From Azadirachta indica (taxonomy: Eukaryota; Streptophyta; Magnoliopsida; Sapindales; Meliaceae): DNA of 64,000 bases. Within the stretch, counting starts at the first letter, position 1; each line of letters opens with the position of its first letter. The stretch spans positions 11,154,087 through 11,218,086 of the forward strand of contig CM040447.1 of NCBI GenBank assembly GCA_022749755.1, read 5' to 3'. The translations under genes were made by a program, and so were the position numbers. Shown here in pieces: positions 23,936 to 33,177 of the stretch. The notes below the pieces were generated by a model that was not told where the DNA came from, made no database searches, and saw nothing but the letters and a program-made list of their open reading frames with translations.

Positions 23936-24662
23936 ATGTATCCTTCATCTCACGACATTAATGCAAAATATGCTCAAGGCTATGCAGCTGCTGCTCCCAT
24001 GAACATCCATCCGAGACAACCTTACCCTTCTCCATACGGCATCGCCACACGGTGGTCGACTGGCCTTTTCCATTGTTGTGATGACCCCGCTAATTGCTTG
24101 ATTACTGGCATCTGTCCTTGTGTACTTTTGGACATATTGCTGAGATTGTTAACAAAGGTTCAATATGTAAGTTATCAAGTTACAGAATATATTAGCATTT
24201 TATATATGGTGTATTTTCTTTCCTTTTTTTTTTTTTTTTTTTCTCTGTTGGTCAAAACTCAAAATGGATTTAACATTATGCTTATATTTGGTACAGCTTG
24301 TGCAGCTAGTGGTACAGTTTATGGGCTGTTACTTGGTTTTTCATGCTTATCATGCTTATATTCATGCGTGTATCGGTCAAGATTGAGAGCGCAATATGAC
24401 TTGGAGGAGGCACCTTGTGCAGATTGCTTGGTTCACTTCTGCTGTGAAACCTGCGCACTTTGCCAAGAGTACAGAGAGCTCAAGAATCGTGGTTTTGATA
24501 TGGGCATCGGTAAGATAAATTTAAACTGTTTCTTGCTATGTGTTTCAAATTTAGTTGTGTACTGATGAGTAAAATATTGGATATGAAGGTTGGCAGGCAA
24601 ATGTAAATAGACAAAGCCGAGGAATAACAGTTGCTCCCGCTGTAGGAGGAATGACCAGATGA
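23936..24662 (+). pseudogene. PLAC8 / PCR / cell number regulator-like gene with a 1-bp frameshift
   Basis: Exons 23936-24166, 24297-24509 and 24589-24662. The family is clear: WSTGLFHCCDDPANCLITGICPC at the N-terminal half; after the introns, SCLYSCVYRSRLRAQYDL, then CADCLVHFCCETCALCQEYR and ELKNRGFDMGIGW. PLAC8 proteins of this type are small membrane proteins with two hydrophobic Cys-rich segments, linked to metal handling and organ size. Exon 1 is 231 bp, but exon 2 needs one extra base in phase. The conserved stretch after CPC (family pattern TFGQIAEIV) is found one frame over between 24125 and 24160, so one base is missing near 24122-24124. Read through, the protein changes frame there and cannot join exon 2 correctly. 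Either a recent pseudogene or an assembly indel; all other splice sites and codons look intact, which favours recent loss or error. A 5' UTR acceptor may lie at 23918. Confidence 0.8.
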
Positions 24663-24699
24663 TCATCACAGAGGAAACTGAAGTCAAATCTAAACGGCA

Positions 24700-25560
24700 A
24701 TAGCCATCTCTATGTGTTGATTAGCCTGTTTTAATTAGTTTCATATTCTGCTTATGCTGCATTGAATTTTTGGTTAGTTGTAACTGGATTGTTGAAGGAA
24801 AAATTTTCCCATAACGTATTGAATGCAGAGAGTACAACCTTTTGAATCCCTACCCATCTGGGGATTGGCTCCAAGAAAAGCAAAACAAGTCACATCTCGA
24901 TCAATTTTACTTGTCTGTTTCAGTTTCCTGCCAAAGAATTGGCAAGATTTCAGTTTTAACATAGATTATTTAACAACAGAGTCCTTGTATTTTTCAAATT
25001 GAAAGGTTGATCTCTTAGCTGATACTGGATTCGCCTGCAGTTAATTCATTGTTAGAAACGTCGGGGGTTTTTGAACTCCCATCTGTTCTTTTTCAAACTA
25101 ACCCTTCATGTTTGAGAAAGTAATACAAGATTAGAAACTATCACATGATATTTATTTGGTTGTTATATTTTTTCACAGTATTAAACAGTTTATAAGAGCT
25201 TTGTCATAGTGTTTTAGTTTATTTCAGTGGGAATGAACAGTTCACAAAATTATCACTCGGTATCTTCATTTATGGACAGTTATTTGGGAAGATCATTCAT
25301 TGGACTAGTTAAAACAATAATTATTTTATTATTTCTCATAGAAATAAAGACAAAACAAGATCCTTTTTATTATTTCTCAAGCAAACAACAGCAGAGAACA
25401 GCTTTCATACTGCTGCATAACACTTGCATCGATATTCCTAAGAATAATTACCAAACAGAGCTCATGAACACTACATAAAATTCCTCGAGGATGTTGGAAA
25501 TTGCTGGAGTTGATGATGATGCATGATGGGACAAACACATTTAAAAGAACTAAATTTAAA
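24700..25560. other. Intergenic between the PLAC8-like gene and the CML gene
   Basis: Probable 3' UTR of the PLAC8-like gene, then AT-rich sequence and the probable 3' UTR of the minus-strand CML. No supportable coding sequence. Confidence 0.5.
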
Positions 25561-25564
25561 TTAA

Positions 25565-26137
25565 TTAGTTACTTAATTTCACGTTGCGAGTCATCATGGT
25601 CATAAATTCATCCATGTCGATAAGACCATCGCCATCAGCATCCACCCCTTTAATCATTTTCCTGCAAGCATCCAAGCTGCATTTCTCTCTCATTCTCTTC
25701 AAAACCTCCCTCAATTCTTCAGCACTTATCTTTTTATCACCATTCAAATCAAACACTTGAAACGCACCTTTGATATCATTTTTCTTTACTCCATCTCCCA
25801 TGTTGTTCATCATTTCGAGGAACTCTTTGAAGTCGATATAGCCGTCTTTGTCTGTATCAATGAAATGGAAGGAGTTAGCAATCTCAGCTTTTTCAACTCC
25901 CTTGCCCAGAACATTCAAAGCTGACTTGTACTCCTCCTGAGAGATCTTCCCATCTTTGTTGGTGTCAAACTTTTCGAACACACGTCTCATCTCCTCTACA
26001 TTTGATCGAGTTGTAGTAGTAGTAGTAGTCGAGACACCGGAGTTTTGTCTTTCCTTGGAGATGCTCGGCTTGGGTGATTTGAACGAGGGCTTCTTTGAAG
26101 CGCCACAATGGAAGTTAAGAAAACTCACTTTCGACAT
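25565..26137 (-). CDS. Calmodulin-like protein (CML), four EF-hands
   Basis: Intronless, 190 aa, stop TAA at 25565-25567. The ATG at 26137 (MSKVSFLNFHCGAS) is chosen because the frame further upstream only offers a GTG and lies in the short leader downstream of a TATA box. A Ser/Thr-rich basic N-terminus of about 45 residues, including a Thr run, precedes four EF-hand loops: 58-69 (DTNKDGKISQEE), 94-105 (DTDKDGYIDFKE), 130-141 (DLNGDKKISAEE) and 166-177 (DADGDGLIDMDE). All have Asp at position 1, Asp or Asn at 3, Asp at 5 and Glu at 12; loop 3 has Lys instead of Gly at position 6. This predicts a calcium sensor that changes shape on binding calcium and acts on unknown targets. Plant CMLs of this size are usually stress-responsive; the regulatory claim is inference. 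Confidence 0.93.
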   Translation of the reverse strand: MSKVSFLNFHCGASKKPSFKSPKPSISKERQNSGVSTTTTTTTRSNVEEMRRVFEKFDTNKDGKISQEEYKSALNVLGKGVEKAEIANSFHFIDTDKDGYIDFKEFLEMMNNMGDGVKKNDIKGAFQVFDLNGDKKISAEELREVLKRMREKCSLDACRKMIKGVDADGDGLIDMDEFMTMMTRNVKLSN

Positions 26138-26212
26138 TTCTGAATTTGTTGAAATCAATGTGCAACGCAAAGACAGTATTGAGCCTGGCTTCTCATAAAG
26201 CACTTACTGCCC

Positions 26213-26220
26213 TTTATATA
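26213..26220 (-). promoter_or_regulatory. TATA box of the CML gene
   Basis: Minus strand TATATAAAGG, 76 bases upstream of the ATG. A consensus plant TATA box at a suitable distance for a leader of about 40-50 nt. Confidence 0.65.
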
Positions 26221-26239
26221 CAATTTGGAGATTCCTCTT

Positions 26240-28670
26240 TACCATTCTTTTCCCTTTATTAAATAGGGAATAAATATATCAACGCGGTAGTAAGGGTATA
26301 TATGACATCAAAGTACTGAAAATATAAAATTATATTTTCTCTTAATATATAATGACAAGAATATTTTTAAAACTACAAGTATTATAGGAAGACACTATCT
26401 TAAAATCCTCAAATTTAGTCTAATTATCTACTTTCTTTGGATTATTATAATTATACAATAAGAAAATATTTACTATAAAGTTTGGTTAAATATCCTCTTC
26501 TAAATTTTAAAACAAAGAGAAGAGATACTATACATACCATTATACTACTTTTATTTTAGTTATAAATTATGAAGTTATTTTGAAAAAAATAAAATAATTT
26601 TTCAAACATAAAATTATTTTAAATGATATTTTAATATTATTATTATCACTATTACTACTGCAAAAATAATATTGTCTTTTTTGTTTTTAATGCATATATA
26701 TATATATTAAAAATTTTAAGGAACATATATTTCAAATGAAGTAATGAAGTGGTAAAAATATATATATATTTTTTTTTCCCTAAATCTTATTTTTAATTCT
26801 AAGAATGTTATAAATTTGTAATTTTTTTTTTATTTTATATTTTTTAATAAAAACTAGATTGAACTACCAATGTATAAGTTTTAAATGTTGTAAAATTTCA
26901 ATTATTTTTCATGTTCGACAAAAGTCGGTTCAAATGGGCGGTTCAATTTGGTTCAAATTTAAATTTATTAATGATAAAATTAAAAAAATTTAAAAGTCCC
27001 TAGAATGTTGTAAATTTATAATTATTTTTTATTTTCAACAAAAATTAAATTCAACCACTAATGTTTGATTCCTAAAATATTTTCAATTTATAATTTTCAA
27101 CAAAAACTGATTAGAATCGATATTTTAATCTAATTTAAAGTTTAGATTTATCATAAAGTAAAATAAAAAAAATTAAAAAATTTTTAGAATGTTGTAAATT
27201 TGCAATTATTTTTATTTTCTATAAAAAAACTAAGTCGAATATAATGCCTATATGCAATTTTTAGAATGTTGTAAATTTTGTAATTATTTTTTATTTTAAC
27301 AAAAATGGATTCGAAACAATCCAATTCACATTTAAATTTATTAGAGTAAAATAGAAAAAAAAATTTAAAAATTAAAGGGGATAATAGAACATTTTCTAAA
27401 TAATAGAGGAAAGTGAATAATTGAGCCAAGCTTTCAGGCAATAAGCATTTTATTTTTCTTATAAAATTATATATTTTTTAATATCATATTGAGAATATAT
27501 TTAAGATTAAATTACTGTCACCTCTAAATAAAATTATTAGTTATCAATTATGTTCGTGATAGTTGCGTTTCTATTGAATTTTTAAAATATAACGGTTATA
27601 ATATTTGATAAATATTTGTTTTGTTTTTAGTAAATAATGATAAGGTTTGTTTTGATATATATTATTTTATTCCTGGACTACTTGCACGAAGCTTCGGGGA
27701 TTTGTGGCGCTAAATTGAGCCAAATGTAATACTTTTAACCAAAGAAAAAAAGAGTGGACCAACAAGATGCAAAGCAATAGCATAATAGAAGAAATCCTTT
27801 TTCTAACGAATTAAAATGCATCTTTTTGATTCCCTCAATCAACCATGAACAGAATCTGTAAAGTGAAATATGCTTTTCTTTTTCCCCCAACAAGAGATAA
27901 GAAGAGAATGAAAAATTTGCATTTGGACAAATTGAGCTACGTATGGATTTAATTTAACGCGTAGGATTTGTGAGGCTGCTCCGTTACCGAATATACCATA
28001 CATTAATTTGAGTCTGAGATTAGAAAAAGTTTAAAATTGTGGGTCAACACTGAAGAGCATATATGCCTGGTTTTCAGCACTAATGCAAATATGGTCCTAA
28101 GCAGAAGCTCCTAGCTAGCTTTTGCAAGACAACCCGCAAGCATCAACAATCAAGTGGTAGTTTAATTTAGACACTAATTCACTAGAGGAATTTTAATGTA
28201 AACAATTAGATGGACGATAAGGCACAATCATTGACGCACATCTTGTTAGGTTTTGGCTTAGGTTTAGGTTTATGTTATTCCCCTGCTTTCAATCTGACGA
28301 TGCAGAATCATTAGTGATTGTGAAATTCCACTATGATTGTTAAATTTTTTTTAAGAGAGGAGGAATTAGGAAGCTTCTATAATCTAATATTTTGAAAATT
28401 GTTTCATAATGTTTTTGATAAAGATAATATTAACATTTAAATAGCTTGCACTATCATAATACTGAAGTCTGTGGTCTCATTTCTATTACTTAAACTGAAC
28501 AAAAGGCTCAAATGTGAGCCTGTAACATAGCTTTCCCTCATAATCCAACCCAATTACCAAATACACAAAATTTTGATCAACAAAGCTGAAAACAAAATTT
28601 TAAAAAGAAAAAATATAAGAAAAAACCAAAAAGGACTGGAAACATTATAGCTGTAGCTGCTAAAGACGAG
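26240..28670. other. AT-rich intergenic region with a degenerate minisatellite
   Basis: No gene visible. The 26801-27300 part contains five diverged copies of a GAATGTTGTAAATTT-type unit. From 27640 on the sequence is less AT-biased, but no motif or reading frame is supportable. Confidence 0.5.
26801..27295. repeat. Degenerate AT-rich dispersed/tandem repeat
   Basis: Copies of GAATGTTGTAAATTTGTAA or close variants, each followed by a T-rich block and a CAACAAAAA-like block, start near 26803, 26884, 27003, 27187 and 27264. Spacing is irregular (about 75-185 bp), so this is a decayed satellite-like array or nested repeats. Confidence 0.55.
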
Positions 28671-28674
28671 TTTC

Positions 28675-30111
28675 CTAGCATAACTGATAATCTGATAGAA
28701 ATCCCTGGTTTTTGCTCTCGGATTCCTCTTCAAGTAGTATTGCCATTCCTGTAAGCTCCCTGGCTCTTCTTGCTTGCACAATCCAATCTGTTCTCAGCAA
28801 CGCCACTACCATCAGGGCAGCGCACACAGCTTGGGCTGCCAATAAACCCAACCAAAGGCCGAACAAGCCCATATTCATCGCAAAGCCCATTAAAATAGCT
28901 ATGGGCAATCCGACACCGTAGAAAGATCCCAAATTTATGTTAGCACCCAAAGTTGGCCTAGCACTGCCTCTCAGAACACCGCACCCGGTGGTCTGCGGGA
29001 AGTTTCCTATCTCACACAAGCCCACCACTGGCATTGACATGGCTGTTAATGACAAAATCGCTGCATCATCTGTAAAGATTTGGCCCCAACTGTTTCTCAT
29101 TGTCGTCACGAACAACATCGCAATAATGCTCATGAAAATGGCGCATGATAAAGCAATCACAGATGAGGTTTTTGCTTTGATAGGCTGGTTTGCCCCCAAC
29201 TCGTTGCCCACCCTCGTTGACACGGCTAGACTCATTGATGAAGGGAAGATATAAACGAGAGAAGTTGCTTGAATGATGACTCCCATGGTGGCAACAGCTT
29301 CTGTGGCGTTTACGAGAAGCCCTGAAAACACTATCATAAGCTCATACCACCACCATTCTAAGCAAACAGAGATACAACTAGGGATGGCTAGGCCAAGAAT
29401 TGGTCTCCATTCATCAAAGCATTCAATCGACCAGCCTTGCCAAGATTTTCTACAAATGCCAGAAAAGCATAAGTAAAGCACAACAGTTAATAGTAGATTC
29501 AAATCTGTTATAGCCACAGCCACAGCTATTCCCTGGATGCCAAGGTTGAAATGATACACTAGGATGTAGTTGATGGGTGCATGCAGAGCAAGAGCAAAAG
29601 CAGCACTGAGCATTAGAGGAAAGGTTATGTTTTGGGTTCTTAGGTAGATTTTAAGAGGATTGATAAAGGACTGAAAAAATAGATCTGGGAGAGAGAATGC
29701 GAGATAAGTAGAAGCAATGGATGAGATAACTGGCTCTTGACCACAAAAAAGAAGAATGGGTTCAAAGTTTAGCCAGAATATAGATATTGGGATGCAAACT
29801 AAGGTGAGAATAACAATGGTGCGTTGTAGGGTTTGGCCCATAAGAGGCCATTGTTTGGCTCCACAGGCTTGAGAAGATATAGCTTCCATGCCCGTAGAGA
29901 GGCCAGAAATGACAGAGTATCCAGTGATATTAGCAATACCGATTGATAGAGACCCTCCTGCTAATTCATTCTTGCCCAATTTCCCCAAGAAAAAGATCGA
30001 TATCGCTGATTTTCCATAGATGAGAAGTCCTGTAATGATCATAGGTAGTGCTATGGTATAAAGCTGCTTGATCTCTTCAACAACCTGAGAGAGAAAACGG
30101 TAAAAAGTTGA

Positions 30112-30210
<99 letters not shown>

Positions 30211-30450
30211 TAAAAAAAAAAAATCCAGAGAGTATGACCGCGAAAGCAACATAAAGAAAAATACAAGGGCAGCTGGCGTCACGAAACAAACCAGTGAAAG
30301 AGATGGACGCCCCGCTTGATATTGGCAGTACAGAGAATCTTGCCCCTGATCAGCTAATCGTACATCCTTAACACTTTCTTGTTGCAGTTCTGATGATCTC
30401 ACTGTTGAATCATAATTCAACAAAAGAGAAACAGATGAATCATTCACCAT
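28675..30450 (-). CDS. MATE efflux transporter (DETOXIFICATION, DTX48-51-type)
   Basis: Two exons: 30450-30292 (53 codons) and 30084-28675 (469 codons plus stop TAG), phase 0, 522 aa, normal for plant MATE proteins. Start MVNDSSVSLLLN. The donor is placed at CTG|GTTTGT so the joined sequence reads SLSLVVEEIKQLYTIALPMI, the usual entry to the first transmembrane helix. Family motifs: GLLIYGKSAISIFFLGKLG, ELAGGSLSIGIANITGYSVI, SGLSTGMEAISSQACGAKQW, RVGNELGANQP and FPQTTGCGVLRGSARP. About twelve hydrophobic segments are visible. MATE proteins export or sequester small molecules across membranes using a cation gradient; this clade has been linked to growth, senescence and hormone-related phenotypes. 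The substrate cannot be read from sequence. The intron (30085-30291) contains an (AAT)31 tract and no stop in frame, so unspliced RNA would encode one long hydrophobic insertion. Confidence 0.92.
30112..30204. repeat. (AAT)31 microsatellite inside the MATE intron
   Basis: Thirty-one uninterrupted AAT units, nearly half of a 207-bp intron. Confidence 0.95.
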
Positions 30451-30608
30451 CTTAGAAAACCAAGATAAATTCTGTCGATTGAGTCTGCCTCAACGTTAGC
30501 GCCGTAGAATGTTAACGAAAGATAGCAAATCAAAGCAAAAAGAGAGAAGACATTCTCTTTATGTTATTCCGCATAATATGGCTGCAAACTAGAACACTTA
30601 TACATAGA

Positions 30609-30615
30609 TATATAA
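30609..30615 (-). promoter_or_regulatory. Probable TATA box of the MATE gene
   Basis: Minus strand GTTATATATCT about 160 bases upstream of the ATG, at a typical distance. Confidence 0.45.
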
Positions 30616-30619
30616 CCGA

Positions 30620-31621
30620 GCAAGTAGCTAGGTGCGTGCAGTGGGTGTATTCTGCTGTTTCTTTCTAGTTTTCTGTGTCTTTGTCTAGAATTACTATTAT
30701 TTTACTTAATGTACGAAACAGAGAGTCTATAAAGGTTTGGTGGTGAGAAATAGACAAGTGTGGGAAAGATAAGGAGAAAGTTGGGCATGCGGGTGGTTCG
30801 TCGTTTTCTAACAAAAGGGGATCCTCAGATTGAAAAGGAGAACCTTCTCTCTTCTCTTCTCTCCTCTTCTCTTACAGTACTGATAGTGTTACTCTTGCAG
30901 ACAGTTGCTGGCTGCAGGCAGCCCCTCCAAATGCCAAACAGGAAACCTGTCAACACATCAGCTGTGTGATTCTATCCCTATTTCTATTTCTTTTTGCATT
31001 TCTCCAAACCAGCTACCATTTTTCCCCCTTTCCCATGGTCCCCATTCTCCCACACCATACCCGTTCTAGTGTTAATTCTGGGGTGTCCCCCACCCCTCCG
31101 TTCTCTCTTTCTCGAGTAAATTTTTGTTATCTCAATACAATGCAAAAATTTTGTGTATAACTTTCACAATTATGAAACTTTTCACGCCGGCACAGTGATG
31201 CTATGTATCGTTAATTATTAAACTAAATTTTAGAATTATTAACTTTTATCTCATGATTTTAAACATTTAGAGAAATTATTTCTTTAATATAATATCATAT
31301 ACGTTTGAATTCCCACATTTTTTTTCCATAATTCTTAAAATTTGTTTATTGTTTATCTCTTTAACAATTTCATTCAATCTCACTAGATGCTCGTACTTTT
31401 TTTTTATGAGAAAATTTAGAATACATCGAAAGTAATTTGTATAGCTAGTCAATAATTTTTAATAGTAATAAAAAAAAATTTTCAACGTAACTATACGTGA
31501 AATTATAAAATTTACTTTTGGTGAACAGTACTGTATAGATAAATAGTACTATATAAATAAACAGTATCATATATATAAACAGTGTCGTATTGTATGTGAG
31601 TATTGAAATACACCGAAAGTG
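30620..31621. other. MATE upstream region and retrotransposon left flank
   Basis: No coding sequence. The last 100 bases before the element carry imperfect short repeats around AACAGTA(C/T) and TATATAAATAAACAGT. Confidence 0.5.
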
Positions 31622-31724
31622 CAGTTACTCTTTTTTTACTTTCTTTACTAATGAGGTTGGTGTTAAGTGGATAAAGTTTGAATTTATATAGCGATTGGTA
31701 GGTGGAGAAATTTGTAAAGTAAAT
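31622..31724 (+). repeat. Copy of the copia 3' internal end upstream of the 5' LTR
   Basis: These 103 bases align without gaps to 35361-35463, the stretch that follows the RNase H coding end and includes the polypurine-like GGTGGAGAAATTT. Normally that sequence occurs only before the 3' LTR. Confidence 0.6.
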
Positions 31725-32212
31725 TGTAGAATGTGTGTGGAAAAAGGGAGAAAGAAACCACTATAAATACCTCACCCCTTTCACCATTCCATCTATCCAA
31801 AATCATCTATTGAGAGTTTTTACAAAGAGAAAAAAAATTAGTTTCTTCTTTGTGTTATATTCTTCACTTAGAGTTGTTTTTCCTATTTTGAGAGAGTGTG
31901 TGAAATATTTCTATTTATAAAGTTATTCTTTTCTTGTTATCAGAGAGAAAGAGAGTTGTAATCCTACTTTAAAATAGTGAAAATACTCCTATACTTGCCC
32001 GTGGTTTTTACCCTAATTTATTTAGAGGTTTTCCACGTAAAATATTTGTATCGATTTATTTTGCTACTTTATTTTATTATGAACGGTTATACCTCCTACT
32101 TATTATTTTTATTTTGATGGATGGTTATACCTCCTACATAACGTTTATTTTTATTGTTTTCTCAATTTCATTATAGTTGCGTATTTTGTTTCGACCCTTA
32201 ATTTCCTAATAG
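31725..32212 (+). repeat. 5' LTR of the copia element
   Basis: Begins TGTAGAATGTGTGTGG in this placement and ends CCTAATA just before the primer binding site. It contains CTATAAATACC, a TATA box, at 31761-31771. The start is uncertain because homology with the other copy extends 103 bp further left. Confidence 0.7.
31762..31769 (+). promoter_or_regulatory. LTR TATA box
   Basis: TATAAATA, present at the matching place in the 3' LTR (35511-35518). It would have initiated element transcription. Confidence 0.55.
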
Positions 32213-32224
32213 TAGTATCAGAGC
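32213..32224 (+). other. Primer binding site (initiator tRNA-Met type)
   Basis: TAGTATCAGAGC, one mismatch from the common plant copia site TGGTATCAGAGC. It marks the inner edge of the 5' LTR. Confidence 0.75.
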
Positions 32225-32325
32225 TATTGGTTGTGCGGGTTACTGTTCATAGTTACTATTTACAAATACTATTGACAGTGAATTAGTGAAATTTGGTATA
32301 ACTGAGAAGCAGATAATCATCAACA

Positions 32326-33177
32326 ATGGCAGCAAAGTTTGAAATTGATAAGTTCAACGGAAATAATTTTTCGTTGTGAAAAATGAAAATGAAGGCAATT
32401 TTAAGAAAGGACAAGTGTCTAGCAGCAATCGGCGAAAAAACTTTCGGATATCGACACAGACAAGTGGAACGAGATGGATAGTAATGTAATTGCCGACTAC
32501 ACTTGGGATTAGCTGATGGAGTATTAGTTAGTGTAGAGGAGATGAAGAAGGCAAAAGAGATATATGTTACTTTGACAAAATTGTACGAGATCAAGTCACT
32601 GCACAACAAAATTTTCTTAAAAAGAAGATTTTACACTCTTCGAATAGCGAAATTCACATCGGTGACTGACCATATCAACATCTTGAAAACTCTATTTTCA
32701 CAACTTACAACGTTGGGGTACAAAATGGAGGAAAATGAATGTGCAGAGATTCTACTTCAAAGTCTACCCGACTCGTATGATCAACTCATCATCAACCTGA
32801 CAACTAATGTCCAAACGGACTCTCTAGTCTTCAATGATGTTGCAGCCACTGTTTTAGAAGAAGAAAGAAGGCGCAGAAACAAGGAAGATAGAAATGTGAG
32901 TTCGCAGCAAGTAGAAGCATTATTAATGACAAAAGGAAGATCAACTGAACGTAAGTCCAGTGGGAGCCAGAATCAAAGTAGATCAAAATCAAGAAGTAAG
33001 AAGAATGTCAAGTGCTACAATTGTGACAAGAAAGGGCACGTAAAAAAAGATTGTTGGAATAACAAGAAGAGTGGAAATTCTGAGACATCAAAGGCTCAGA
33101 GTTGCGTTGCAAGTACCGCAGATGATGGTGAAGTACTATACAATGAGGTAACAACAATTGTTGAAGGCAAAACATGA
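32326..33177 (+). pseudogene. Copia gag remnant
   Basis: Starts ATGGCAGCAAAGTTT at 32326 (MAAKFEIDKFNG) and is broken by a stop at 32377 where a Trp is usual, then by a frameshift near 32440. From about 32503 the frame is open to 33177 and includes the gag core (SLHNKIFLKRRFYTLRIA) and the nucleocapsid zinc knuckle CYNCDKKGHVKKDC. Gag packages the element RNA; this copy cannot make a full-length product. Confidence 0.85.

Noticed and set aside
32213..32224. tRNA gene
   Set aside because: It is only the short primer binding site of the copia element, complementary to the end of initiator tRNA-Met, with no tRNA body around it.
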